From assembly GCA_012270595.1 (NCBI GenBank), contig JAAXIA010000048.1:1-25823 (forward strand): a DNA stretch of 25,823 bases. Reading direction: 5' to 3'. A model generated the notes under the pieces. The model was not told where the DNA came from. It saw only the letters and a list, made by a program, of their open reading frames with translations, and made no database searches. This DNA comes from Rhodanobacteraceae bacterium. Its GTDB lineage: Bacteria; Pseudomonadota; Gammaproteobacteria; Xanthomonadales; Rhodanobacteraceae. This document shows positions 18,117 to 25,823 of this stretch, piece by piece. How positions within the stretch are numbered: position 1 is the first letter of the stretch; the number at the start of each line of letters is the position of its first letter. The translations under genes and the position numbers were made by a program.

Positions 18117-18908
18117 ATGTCCACACTCTCCCGCTTGCCACCCGTCGCCTTAAGCATCGCCGGATCCGACTCCGGAGGTGGTGCAGGTATCCAGGCCGAT
18201 CTTAAAACCTTCCAGGCTTTTAGCGTGCATGGCACCACGGCCATCACGGCCATCACGGCACAAAACACCCGTGAAGTAAAAGCGATACATGCGCTACCCG
18301 CCAAACATGTTCAGCAGCAGATTCAAGCCGTTTTCGAGGATTTTCCGGTGAAGGCGGTAAAAACCGGGATGCTGGCGAACGCGCGCATCACCCGGCAGGT
18401 GGCTCAAGCCATGCGCCATCAACAACCTGAATGGCTGGTGGTGGACCCAGTGATGGTCGCCACCCGTGGGGCGCGCCTGCTTGACGATAGCGCCGTACAC
18501 GCACTGAAAGAAACATTGATTCCTCTGGCCGACGTGCTGACCCCCAATCTGATAGAAGCCGAAGCACTGCTGGGGCATCCGCTGCGCAGTGCCTCAGACT
18601 TCGACGCCGCCGGCGCGGCCTTCCGAGCACTAGGTGCATGCGCGGTACTTATCAAGGGCGGTCACCAGCACGGTAAGGAAGTTGTCGATCGCTGGTATGA
18701 CGCGCGTGGACGCTTGAATATTCGGCATCCACGCCTGCCCTATGAAGCACACGGCAGCGGATGCACGCTCGCTGCCGCCATCACCGCAGCCCTGGCGAAA
18801 GGATTCACACCCCGAGCGGCTGTACGACGGGCGAGCCGTTACCTGCACAAGAGTTTCACGCGCAGTTATTCTCTGGATCAGAACACGCTAGCTATTTTGC
18901 GGCACTAG
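18117..18908 (+). CDS. thiD: Hydroxymethylpyrimidine/phosphomethylpyrimidine kinase
   Basis: Two-step kinase making HMP-PP for thiamine. A ribokinase-fold protein of 263 residues: [18 protein letters not shown] at the N-terminus, Q in [44 protein letters not shown], and the anion hole [13 protein letters not shown] 18117 is preferred over the track of open codons that overlaps phoH. No TPP riboswitch-like leader is visible; the gene probably depends on transcription from phoH. Confidence 0.95.
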   Translation: MSTLSRLPPVALSIAGSDSGGGAGIQADLKTFQAFSVHGTTAITAITAQNTREVKAIHALPAKHVQQQIQAVFEDFPVKAVKTGMLANARITRQVAQAMRHQQPEWLVVDPVMVATRGARLLDDSAVHALKETLIPLADVLTPNLIEAEALLGHPLRSASDFDAAGAAFRALGACAVLIKGGHQHGKEVVDRWYDARGRLNIRHPRLPYEAHGSGCTLAAAITAALAKGFTPRAAVRRASRYLHKSFTRSYSLDQNTLAILRH

Positions 18909-18991
18909 CAGTAACACCAGAGTGTGATCCGCAAATATCTGTCGCTTGATTTAAAATCGACACCTGGCATCCACTCACCCTTTTTTGCCGC

Positions 18992-19948
18992 ATGGCCTTT
19001 ATGGAATTTTTAAGCGCCCGCTTCTTTATTTTTTGCTTATTGCTGTTGTTCGCCCTTTGCACGGTGCTGGTTCACTTGCGCGGACGGGTACGCTTGCGTC
19101 TGGACCGCCAACTGGTCGATCACTCGGCCTTGTTTGCTCCCTATAACCTGTTGATGTTTGCCTTCTCGGCCATACCGGCCCGGCCCATTGTGCCACGCCA
19201 ACACTTTCCCATGCTCGACCCACTGCAAAGTCACTGGCACAGTATCCGCGACGAAGCACTACGCCTCTTTGATGAAGGCCATATCCGTGCGGCACAGGGC
19301 GGCAACGATGTCAGTTTCAACAGCTTTTTCAAACAAGGCTGGAAACGCTTTTACCTGAAGTGGTACGACCAACCTCTCGCCTCGGCCCAGGCCTTATGCC
19401 CCCAAACCGTCGCCTTGCTGGAATCCATCCCCCAGATCAAGGCAGCCATGTTTGCGATACTGGCACCACATAGCCGACTCAACCCACATCGCGATCCGTT
19501 CGCCGGCTCTTTACGCTACCATCTGGGTCTGGTGACACCAAACTCGCCCCATTGCCGCATCCTTATTGATGGGGAAGAACACGTGTGGGGCGACGGTGAA
19601 GATGTGGTGTTTGATGAAACCTATGTGCACTGGGCAGAAAACCGGACTGACCAGCCACGAATCATTTTATTTGCCGATGTGGAACGTCCACTGCGCACGC
19701 GCTGGGTACGCACTGTCAATCAACACGTGGGTGCCTTTATGGGGAAAATTACCGCCTCACCCAATACCCGTTCAGCACAGGAAAAAACCGGTCTCATCAA
19801 CCGCCTGTTTGCGGCAAGTCAGCACTACCGTACACGCAAAAAAGCTTTTAAGAAAAAGCATCCGCGCCTGTCACGCACCCTGAAATACTCAAGTATCACG
19901 GTTGCGCTGTGGCTGCTCGTTCTGGCACCCTGGCCTTTTATACGCTAA
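18992..19948 (+). CDS. lpxO: LpxO-type lipid A 2-hydroxylase (aspartyl/asparaginyl beta-hydroxylase fold)
   Basis: A 318-residue membrane-anchored Fe(II)/2-oxoglutarate dioxygenase. An N-terminal helix (about 8-28) and a C-terminal helix (about 298-316) flank a catalytic domain with predicted iron ligands His166 and Asp168 (NPHRDPFAGSLR) and His213 (ETYVHWAEN); Arg223 should bind 2-oxoglutarate. GWKRFYLKWYD, HLGLVTPN and FDET match what I remember of Salmonella LpxO, which adds a 2-hydroxyl to a lipid A myristate. A second ATG at 19001 is an alternative start. Stands alone after thiD. Confidence 0.88.
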   Translation: MAFMEFLSARFFIFCLLLLFALCTVLVHLRGRVRLRLDRQLVDHSALFAPYNLLMFAFSAIPARPIVPRQHFPMLDPLQSHWHSIRDEALRLFDEGHIRAAQGGNDVSFNSFFKQGWKRFYLKWYDQPLASAQALCPQTVALLESIPQIKAAMFAILAPHSRLNPHRDPFAGSLRYHLGLVTPNSPHCRILIDGEEHVWGDGEDVVFDETYVHWAENRTDQPRIILFADVERPLRTRWVRTVNQHVGAFMGKITASPNTRSAQEKTGLINRLFAASQHYRTRKKAFKKKHPRLSRTLKYSSITVALWLLVLAPWPFIR

Positions 19949-20046
19949 GCAACAAACAAACCTCTCCCCCTTCACACCTTGAATATTTAAGGAAAGCTGG
20001 CAAGAAAAGAAAAAAACAAAGATTCCCGCTCCACCAGGCGATGCCC

Positions 20047-21945
20047 TTAGTCCGGGGTAGCCACTGGCAGACGATAAGACTGGTTAAAATAGGCCCAGCT
20101 TGGCCATAGAGCGTGCGCCAGGGCCTCTTCTAGCAGTGCCGGAGCCACGGTTTGTGGTGTCAATAGCTCACCATCTTGCTGGTAAGAAAACTGGCTGGGC
20201 GGGCGTTTTGGTTCCAGCACCAGTAGCGAATCAGCCTTCAGATAACCAAAATTGTCACCGTACTGCATGATCGCCCGCCCCGGGTCGCGATTGGTCAAAT
20301 CAGCGCCCAACATGGGGTGCACGCTATCCACGCCCGCTAACGATAACAAGGTGGTAGGCAAGTCGATCTGGCTAACCAGCCGCCGATCACGTCGCAAGGG
20401 TACGCCCGCTCCAAGAAACAAGCCAGGAATATGAAAATGCCGAACCGGCAATAAACTGGCACCACGCACCCGCGCATCGTGATCGGCCACAATAAGAAAA
20501 ATGCTGTTCCCCCAGTAGGGTGCCCGCCGTGCACGCGCAAAAAAACGCCCTAGTGCCCAGTCAGCATAACGCACTGTATTTTCCATGCTGGCCGGCTCTC
20601 CCCGAGGCTTAATGCGCCCAGGCGGGTATTCCCAGGGGGTATGATTACTGACACTGAAAACCACCGACAACGTGGGAACCCCAGTATCATCGAGCAGGCG
20701 CTGATGCAACTCGTTGAACATATCTTCGTCGCAAGCACCCCAGGAACCCACAAAACACGGCTTTACCTGAAACCTGGGTCGGTCAATCACCGCATCAAAA
20801 CCATTACCAAGAAAGAATCCTTTCATATTGTCAAAATGTGCTTCCCCGCCATAAATAAAACGTGAGCGGTAGCCATGCCGCCCCAGCAAAGCGGCCAGAG
20901 TAAAGAAATCGCGCTGACTGCGCGGCAGCTTCACCACGGCTTCGGCGGGGGTTGGAAAGAACCCCGTGAGCACTGCCTCAAGTCCACGGACTGAGCGGGT
21001 GCCAGTGGCGTAGAGACGTTCCAGCAACCAGCCTTCCCCAGCGAGCGCATCCAGTTCTGGCGTCAAACGCTGCCCACCAAGACAGCCAACAAACTGTGCA
21101 CCCAGGCTTTCTTCCAGGATGATAACGATATGACGTGTCGGTGTCAGTAACTGTGCTGACCATTGGCGATGCAGCGTTGGCAAACGCGTATTTAGCAGTG
21201 GCTCATCCAGACCAGCACAGGCACGTACCACTGCAAGCATCTGCCCGTCAGGTAATGCACCATATACCTGCGAAGCCGGCTTGTCGCTGTTCATCGCCAT
21301 GATCGCGTTAGCCACTACAAAAGCACCGCTTAGCGGTAGCATGTTGACCATGGCATCACTACAGAAAGCGACCTGCGCCGCGTTCAGCGGTCGGTGCCCT
21401 AACGATCCGCGCGCGGCCAGAAACAGCAATGCGAACAGTACCATAAACAACCCACTGCGCTGCCAAAGGGTCAGCCCGGGATCCTGGGCATGTGCGTTGA
21501 TCCAATGCAGGCCAATCCACATGAGCAGTGAAAGTAAAACGACTGACCCCAATAGCACAAGCTTGTAGCCACGCCAGAGCATCAAGCACACTTCACGCGG
21601 ATGCACCAGATATTCCACGAACAAGCGGTTGGGTCGGCTGTCGTACTCAAGAATAAATTGCGGTGTGGCGACTTCCAGCAAGACCAAGATGAACCACCAC
21701 ACGCCAAACCAGAGCTTTGCCAGCACCAGCACCCACGGTATCTGACCGATCCACAGTGCCAACAGGGCAGGAAACGCCGTTACCATCGAGACAAAACTAA
21801 GATCAATACGCCAGCCGCCCGAAAGCACTGGCCAGTAGCCACCGGCAGTGCGTACGCGCGGCCATTGCCAGGCGCACAGACACAGGCGACTGAGGCTCAG
21901 CAGTAGCATCGCAGCAAGGAAGAAGCGTCCACTCAGATAGAGCAT
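20047..21945 (-). CDS. LTA synthase-like membrane phosphoglycerol transferase (alkaline phosphatase superfamily)
   Basis: 632 residues. About five transmembrane helices in the first 225 residues precede a periplasmic sulfatase-fold domain (about 275-570). Metal-site motifs are IILEESLGAQF (Glu) and GTRSVRGLEAVLTGF, with the Thr as predicted nucleophile; further on are FIYGGEAHFDNMKGFF, FSVSNHTPWEYP and VADHDARV. LtaS-family proteins move glycerophosphate from phosphatidylglycerol. In Gram-negatives the known relatives modify periplasmic glucans (OpgB) or other envelope molecules, so substrate is open. No other genes share its strand closely; it converges with lpxO. Confidence 0.88.
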   Translation of the reverse strand: MLYLSGRFFLAAMLLLSLSRLCLCAWQWPRVRTAGGYWPVLSGGWRIDLSFVSMVTAFPALLALWIGQIPWVLVLAKLWFGVWWFILVLLEVATPQFILEYDSRPNRLFVEYLVHPREVCLMLWRGYKLVLLGSVVLLSLLMWIGLHWINAHAQDPGLTLWQRSGLFMVLFALLFLAARGSLGHRPLNAAQVAFCSDAMVNMLPLSGAFVVANAIMAMNSDKPASQVYGALPDGQMLAVVRACAGLDEPLLNTRLPTLHRQWSAQLLTPTRHIVIILEESLGAQFVGCLGGQRLTPELDALAGEGWLLERLYATGTRSVRGLEAVLTGFFPTPAEAVVKLPRSQRDFFTLAALLGRHGYRSRFIYGGEAHFDNMKGFFLGNGFDAVIDRPRFQVKPCFVGSWGACDEDMFNELHQRLLDDTGVPTLSVVFSVSNHTPWEYPPGRIKPRGEPASMENTVRYADWALGRFFARARRAPYWGNSIFLIVADHDARVRGASLLPVRHFHIPGLFLGAGVPLRRDRRLVSQIDLPTTLLSLAGVDSVHPMLGADLTNRDPGRAIMQYGDNFGYLKADSLLVLEPKRPPSQFSYQQDGELLTPQTVAPALLEEALAHALWPSWAYFNQSYRLPVATPD

Positions 21946-22101
21946 GGTTGATTTCTACCTCACATGCATGGAGGAGGCAAACGGCTTTAAGAAGAGGCAG
22001 GCGCTTCGTTTCGATACCAGCAGAAATGACCCGGCAACTCGACCATGCGGGACAGCACCAAGGACCTGACGGGCATATCTTTTCGTTCCAGTCAGGGTAG
22101 A

Positions 22102-23115
22102 TCAAAGCTTGATATGTCTGCCAATAGCCGCCGCAAAGCTTTCGGTACTTCCCTTGCCACCCAGGTCAGGGGTCGCGCCGTCGTGATCATGCCTCATCGT
22201 ATCGCGAATTGCCCGCCGCAAGGCATCACCCCGATGCACCATGCCAAGGTGATCAAGCATGTTGGAGGCAGCCAGAAGTAAGGCACAGGGGTTGGCCACT
22301 CCCTGGCCTGCAATATCCGGTGCCGAACCATGCACCGCTTCAAAGATCGCCGCACGCTCACCGATATTGTTCCCCGGTGCCAGCCCCAGACCACCGATCA
22401 AGCCAGCGCAAAGATCCGAGAGAATATCCCCAAACAAATTGGTAGTGACGATGACATCGAACTGCTCGGGATGCATCACCAACTGCATGCAGGCGTTATC
22501 CACAATCATTTCGTTAAACTCAATCTGCGGGTATTGCCCGGCGATATTACGCGCAATCTTGAGAAATAAACCTGAAACAGTCTTGAGAATATTAGCCTTA
22601 TGGACTGCGGTGACCTTCTTGCGCCCCTTACGCATCGCCAGTTCAAAGGCGTAACGCACAATACGACTGGAACCGGCTTGCGTGATACGCATCAATGCGG
22701 TGGCTACTTCACCGTCTTCAGACATGGTCTGGCCTTCTGCCAGATAGGCTCCTTCGGTGTTCTCGCGTACGGTAATGATATCAACATTATCGTAACGCGC
22801 ATTGGTTGCCGGGAAGCTTTCTACCGGGCGCACATTGGCGTACAAGTCAAAATGACGACGCAGCGCAACATTGATCGAACTGAACCCACCACCAATAGGT
22901 GTCGTCAGCGGCCCTTTTAATGCGACCTTGTGTTCGGCAATCTTCTCCAGTGTGGCCTTCGGCAATAAATCGCCGCAAGTCTCCATAGCCGCCATGCCGG
23001 CAGCGACAAAGTCGTAGTTCAGGCCGCAATCCAGCGCATCGAGCACACGTAACGTGACGGCCATAATCTCCGGACCAATCCCGTCACCCGGGATCACTGC
23101 AATGGTTTTATTCAT
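22102..23115 (-). CDS. Isocitrate dehydrogenase, short NAD-type (IDH3-like)
   Basis: A 337-residue beta-decarboxylating dehydrogenase: VIPGDGIGPEI at the N-terminus, isocitrate loop SSINVALRRHFDLYANVRP, RENTEGAY, the Lys/Asp site VHKANILK and NLFGDILSDLCAGLIGGLG, and cofactor region EAVHGSAPDIAGQGVANP. It is much shorter than the 416-residue NADP enzyme of E. coli and resembles the NAD-dependent enzymes of Acidithiobacillus and Xanthomonas. Isopropylmalate dehydrogenase is less likely because the S..N..RR loop is the isocitrate form, but homoisocitrate use cannot be excluded. ATG 23115 has AAGGAG six bases upstream. Confidence 0.9.
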   Translation of the reverse strand: MNKTIAVIPGDGIGPEIMAVTLRVLDALDCGLNYDFVAAGMAAMETCGDLLPKATLEKIAEHKVALKGPLTTPIGGGFSSINVALRRHFDLYANVRPVESFPATNARYDNVDIITVRENTEGAYLAEGQTMSEDGEVATALMRITQAGSSRIVRYAFELAMRKGRKKVTAVHKANILKTVSGLFLKIARNIAGQYPQIEFNEMIVDNACMQLVMHPEQFDVIVTTNLFGDILSDLCAGLIGGLGLAPGNNIGERAAIFEAVHGSAPDIAGQGVANPCALLLAASNMLDHLGMVHRGDALRRAIRDTMRHDHDGATPDLGGKGSTESFAAAIGRHIKL

Positions 23116-23216
23116 GCCACACTCCTTACAGCAAAACAGCTAACCGACGCCATGAGATGACGCGGCGGTTAATATCCCATTTATTGTACGCGATATGGGG
23201 CGCGGCATAAATCACC

Positions 23217-23248
23217 AGCGAAGTGGAAGCGATCGCCACCACTTCGCT
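23217..23248. repeat. 32-bp near-perfect palindrome between icd and grxC
   Basis: AGCGAAGTGG and CCACTTCGCT form a 10-bp perfect stem; the centre is the self-complementary GCGATCGC (23229-23236), so only two pairs are mismatched over the whole element. It lies in the 274-base gap between icd and grxC, about 140 bases after the grxC stop. It could end or stabilise the grxC transcript, or be a binding site in the icd upstream region. Confidence 0.6.
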
Positions 23249-23389
23249 TTCCTCTCAAAATCGGTAGGATGAGCATACATACACCCAGGCACCCGCCAAC
23301 TGGTAACAGACCCATGACAGTAAGGCACATGGGCATCGGGTTCTACTTTCCTCTGCCCTCGCTTCAACAAGCTTAAGCACAGCAGGCTG

Positions 23390-23650
23390 CTATGCCTGCT
23401 CCAGATGTTCAGCCAGTTTGCCATCCCGATCCGCAGCCATCAAATCGTCGTAGCCGCCGATAAGCTGGTCGTTGATAAAAATCTGCGGTACCGTGCGCCG
23501 CCCATGGGTGCGGGTCAGCATCGCCTCGTGCTGAGATTTGTCCTCATCAATGCGGATCTCCTTCCAGTTCAAGCCTTTGAGCTTGAGCAGGCTTTTTGCC
23601 GCATCGCAATAAGGACAGGTGGCGCTTGTATATATTTCAATTTTCGCCAT
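23390..23650 (-). CDS. grxC: Glutaredoxin 3
   Basis: An 86-residue dithiol glutaredoxin that reduces disulfides with glutathione in the cytoplasm. The active site is CPYC in YTSATCPYCDAAKSLL (about residues 6-21); TVPQIFIN supplies the cis-Pro and GGYDD the glutathione-binding turn. ATG 23650 has AAGGAGG five bases upstream; an open frame to 23692 without such a site is rejected. In many proteobacteria grxC is next to secB, which is absent here. Confidence 0.96.
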   Translation of the reverse strand: MAKIEIYTSATCPYCDAAKSLLKLKGLNWKEIRIDEDKSQHEAMLTRTHGRRTVPQIFINDQLIGGYDDLMAADRDGKLAEHLEQA

Positions 23651-23675
23651 AGTGGCCTCCTTTGGGTAAAGCTCA

Positions 23676-23703
23676 TACATAAACGAAAACACATCGGTAT
23701 CAA
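23676..23703 (-). promoter_or_regulatory. Candidate grxC promoter
   Basis: On the minus strand TTGATA (23703-23698), a 16-base spacer and TATGTA (23681-23676), 25 bases before the grxC ATG. The -35 is good and the -10 only partly matches consensus. Confidence 0.4.
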
Positions 23704-23885
23704 GCTAATAACCGGGTTCCAAACGTGATCGTCTCGCAATCCGTCACTACCTGCTGATCGAAACACTCTCCAATGGGCCGGTTTGGCTGGTAAGGCCTAG
23801 ATGGAAACAAGCCTGTGCAAAATAAAGAAAACTCCATGGTGAATATGATCGAGCGTCGTCGCATGCGCTGCGCATATCTTTTAAA

Positions 23886-23929
23886 GCACGCTTTGCCACC
23901 ACCTTGAACAGAAAACAGGCAAAGCGTGC
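23886..23929 (-). terminator. Long inverted repeat, possible subtilase terminator
   Basis: GCACGCTTTGCC and GGCAAAGCGTGC form a perfect 12-bp stem around a 20-base loop. Read on the minus strand the stem is followed by TTTAAAAG, and it lies about 120 bases past the subtilase stop. The large loop and short T-run make it a weak intrinsic terminator, so a different role is possible. Confidence 0.45.
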
Positions 23930-24047
23930 AGTCAATCCCACAAAGGACGTTCTTCACACCAACAATAAACCCAATAATGGCGCGTAAAAATTCCACACAC
24001 CCTGATAACAAATACCCAGAGAAAAATCACTTGAAATTCAGGTTTTC

Positions 24048-25652
24048 TTACCGGGCAAGTACCTTGTCTACAGCCGCTCCAACATCAAGGATTCCGGCAC
24101 CGATGGGTTTGTTTGGTGTCACAGGAAAGGGTCTGGCCGTTTCGCTGAGAATAGTCTTGATCTGCGCCGGAGTGGAGAGCCTTTTTCCAGCAACTTTTTC
24201 AGCGCCCAGGATGAGCGCTACAGCGGCAGACACGTGGGGCGCGGCAAACGAGGTGCCAGCCGCGCCGCCGTATATATAACCCAGGTCGTCCCGTGTCGGG
24301 CGCTGTGGCCCGGTCCGACCAATATTGGTGGTGGACCACACAAAACCGTGCACCCCATCATCGTGTTGATTACCGCTACCTCCCGGTGCCGAGAGTGTCA
24401 CGCTATGGCCGTAATTGGAATAGGGCGCGCGCGCGCCATGGACGCCGTTAGCAGCTACAGCAATGACGCCAGGGCAGCTATCCGGCGTGAAATCCCTGCT
24501 ATCGGCGTTTCTGTTGGCCACCGCCGCTACAACAGTGACACCATGGCGAAGCGCATAGCCAATAGCCTTGGCAAAGCTGCTGTTGGGGAAGCAACGGCCA
24601 GGACCACCCAGGCTCAGATTGATAACCTGAGCCGGATATTTGTTGTCCGGTACGCCGTTGACGTGACCACCTGCCGCCCATACAATGCCGTCGCTGATAT
24701 CCGAATTCCAGCCCATGCCACCGTGACCCAGTACGCGCACTGGCAGCACGCGCGCCTTGGGTGCCACGCCGGCCAGACCGATGCCATTGTTGGTAAGCTC
24801 GGCGATAATGCCAGCAACGTAAGTGCCGTGCCAGTCGCTGGGATAAAAACCCTTCTTTTTCGTCGGTACCCCAGACCAGTCGCCGGTATCCCAACCACCG
24901 GGGATGCGACCATCGGCTGAACGACCCGATATTTCATGGTCGGTAATAAAGTCATAGCCATCATCAGCAAGAGAGGTGTCAAGATCAGGGTGGCGGGTGA
25001 TACCAGTGTCCAGCACGGCCACGACGATACCATTGCCATCGGCACCTACCGACCAAGCCTTTTCAACGTCAATGCCCCCCTGGATAATGCTCCCACCTTG
25101 CGAACGAGTGAGGTTCCATTGATATGTGGCGAACAGAGGATCATTGGGGGGGTACGGGATAAAGGACGCGGATGCCACCGGTGCGCTGGACGACGGCATC
25201 ATGCCAGATGGTGCACGGATGATGGGTGCAAGATGGATGATGGTATCAGGCTCCACATAAGTCACCAGAGGATCAGCGGCTATTTGATGCATCAGCAGGA
25301 TGGCGGCGCTTGCGTCTAAGGAGCGCGAGAGACTTACCAGATCGGCACCAATGGCCAGGCGTCGCCGGTAAGTAAACTTTAATGGCAAGGCATTGTTGTC
25401 ACTGGATTTGTTAAGGCCACTGCGGCACAGTGCAGCACGCAGATGGGTCATGACTAGCGTGCGTCTGGTGTTTTCAGCACTGCTATCGCGATAGCTGACA
25501 ATAAAGCGGTTGTAGTGGCCGTGGGACGCGATGCTGCCCAGCCGCACCCTGGGTGCGTCCGACGCAGTAGAAGTGGTGCTGGTCAACGCGACAGGCAACC
25601 CTAAAACGAGAGTGATAATCCATGTGTAGGGCAGCGAAGTAAGGTAACTCAT
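24048..25652 (-). CDS. Secreted subtilisin-like serine protease (S8)
   Basis: 534 residues. ATG 25652 is chosen because AAAGGAG lies nine bases upstream and a signal peptide follows at once (hydrophobic WIITLVLGLPVAL, then polar Thr/Ser). The open frame to 25763 adds residues with no such features. Residues about 40-170 look like a propeptide (FIVSYRDSSAENTRR, VTYVEPDT). The catalytic domain holds Asp in VVAVLDTGITRHPDLD, His in SDWHGTYVAGIIAE, and Ser in GAAGTSFAAPHVSAAVALIL. The oxyanion Asn is probably that of VVAAVANRN, where family members have AAGN. The protein ends soon after the catalytic domain, so no C-terminal sorting or autotransporter domain is visible. Likely exported by Sec and self-processed. 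Confidence 0.93.
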   Translation of the reverse strand: MSYLTSLPYTWIITLVLGLPVALTSTTSTASDAPRVRLGSIASHGHYNRFIVSYRDSSAENTRRTLVMTHLRAALCRSGLNKSSDNNALPLKFTYRRRLAIGADLVSLSRSLDASAAILLMHQIAADPLVTYVEPDTIIHLAPIIRAPSGMMPSSSAPVASASFIPYPPNDPLFATYQWNLTRSQGGSIIQGGIDVEKAWSVGADGNGIVVAVLDTGITRHPDLDTSLADDGYDFITDHEISGRSADGRIPGGWDTGDWSGVPTKKKGFYPSDWHGTYVAGIIAELTNNGIGLAGVAPKARVLPVRVLGHGGMGWNSDISDGIVWAAGGHVNGVPDNKYPAQVINLSLGGPGRCFPNSSFAKAIGYALRHGVTVVAAVANRNADSRDFTPDSCPGVIAVAANGVHGARAPYSNYGHSVTLSAPGGSGNQHDDGVHGFVWSTTNIGRTGPQRPTRDDLGYIYGGAAGTSFAAPHVSAAVALILGAEKVAGKRLSTPAQIKTILSETARPFPVTPNKPIGAGILDVGAAVDKVLAR

Positions 25653-25724
25653 AGGGATAAGCTCCTTTACTGAATTAAGGTTCGGTAGTGTTACATACAC
25701 GGTATTGCTGAAAAGCTTAACAGG

Positions 25725-25741
25725 GGTCGTTAAAAACGACC
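25725..25741. promoter_or_regulatory. Perfect palindrome in the subtilase leader
   Basis: GGTCGTT-AAA-AACGACC, a 7-bp inverted repeat 73-89 bases before the subtilase ATG. It is suited to an operator or a small 5' leader hairpin. No regulator gene is nearby. Confidence 0.5.
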
Positions 25742-25766
25742 ATACGCCCAAAATGATTTCCATTGT

Positions 25767-25794
25767 AAATTATGAATTCATCATAAAGGGACAA
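25767..25794 (-). promoter_or_regulatory. Candidate subtilase promoter
   Basis: On the minus strand TTGTCC (25794-25789), a 16-base spacer and TAATTT (25772-25767). This would start transcription near 25760 and place the palindrome at 25725-25741 in the early transcript. Both boxes match consensus only partly. Confidence 0.35.
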
Positions 25795-25823
25795 TAAGTT
25801 AAGGAATCCCTGATCAATGGATG

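Larger units (their letters stand above)
23651..24047. other. Intergenic region of about 400 bp between grxC and the subtilase
   Basis: I find no convincing gene on either strand; a 103-codon minus-strand frame here (24011-23700) has no family features or ribosome site. The region holds the likely grxC promoter near 23676-23703 and the 12-bp inverted repeat at 23886-23929. The remainder shows no recognised element. Confidence 0.7.

Noticed and set aside
23212..23424. 70-codon minus-strand frame between icd and grxC
   Set aside because: Overlaps the end of grxC, has no ribosome site or domain, and spans the palindrome at 23217-23248.
23700..24011. 103-codon minus-strand frame upstream of grxC
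   Set aside because: No ribosome site or recognisable domain; it runs through the inverted repeat at 23886-23929 and the likely grxC promoter.
24234..24920. 228-codon plus-strand open frame opposite the subtilase
   Set aside because: It mirrors the codon structure of the subtilase catalytic domain on the other strand and has no recognisable domain.

Overview
The window looks like a gammaproteobacterial chromosome. The evidence is the minus-strand run pcnB-folK-panB-panC-panD, an LpxO-type lipid A hydroxylase, type I MurB, class 2 PyrD, and an E. coli-like PanD whose cleavage serine falls at residue 25. Both tRNA genes encode their own CCA end. I cannot name the genus; the NAD-type isocitrate dehydrogenase and the tRNA-Glu(CTC) argue against a close enteric relative.

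Layout. 1-2926 (minus) is the edge of a type I-U (now I-G) CRISPR-Cas operon: cas3 with a C-terminal HD domain, then the first 21 codons of a probable csb3/cas8u. cas3 carries an in-frame TAA exactly where the conserved Gln of the PFPWQ motif is expected, so it is a pseudogene as written. A tRNA-Arg(CCT) gene (3018-3094, minus) sits immediately upstream with its 3' end facing the cas genes, the usual geometry of an island integrated at a tRNA. 3233-5605 encodes an unusual fusion of a phytoene desaturase/retinol saturase-like flavoprotein with a ferredoxin-reductase-like FAD/NAD(P)H module.

5817-8694 (plus) is core metabolism: an SDR reductase, pyrD and murB. On the minus strand follow a BI-1/YccA membrane protein (8801-9556) and the pantothenate block pcnB-folK-panB-panC-panD (9695-13860). 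Then come tRNA-Glu(CTC) with a clear promoter and a 7Fe-8S ferredoxin fdxA.

14519-15915 (minus) is dapA followed by two very small, related lipoproteins where many gammaproteobacteria have bamC; the first looks like only the N-terminal tail of BamC. On the plus strand follow a PrxQ/Bcp peroxiredoxin lacking the usual resolving Cys, a PIN-PhoH ATPase, thiD and lpxO. The remaining minus-strand genes are an LTA-synthase-like phosphoglycerol transferase, NAD-type isocitrate dehydrogenase, glutaredoxin 3 and a secreted subtilisin-like protease.

The best leads are the saturase-reductase fusion, the broken type I-U cas3 beside a tRNA, and the miniature BamC-like lipoprotein pair with direct repeats and palindromes between them. 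No CRISPR array, transposase or phage gene was seen.
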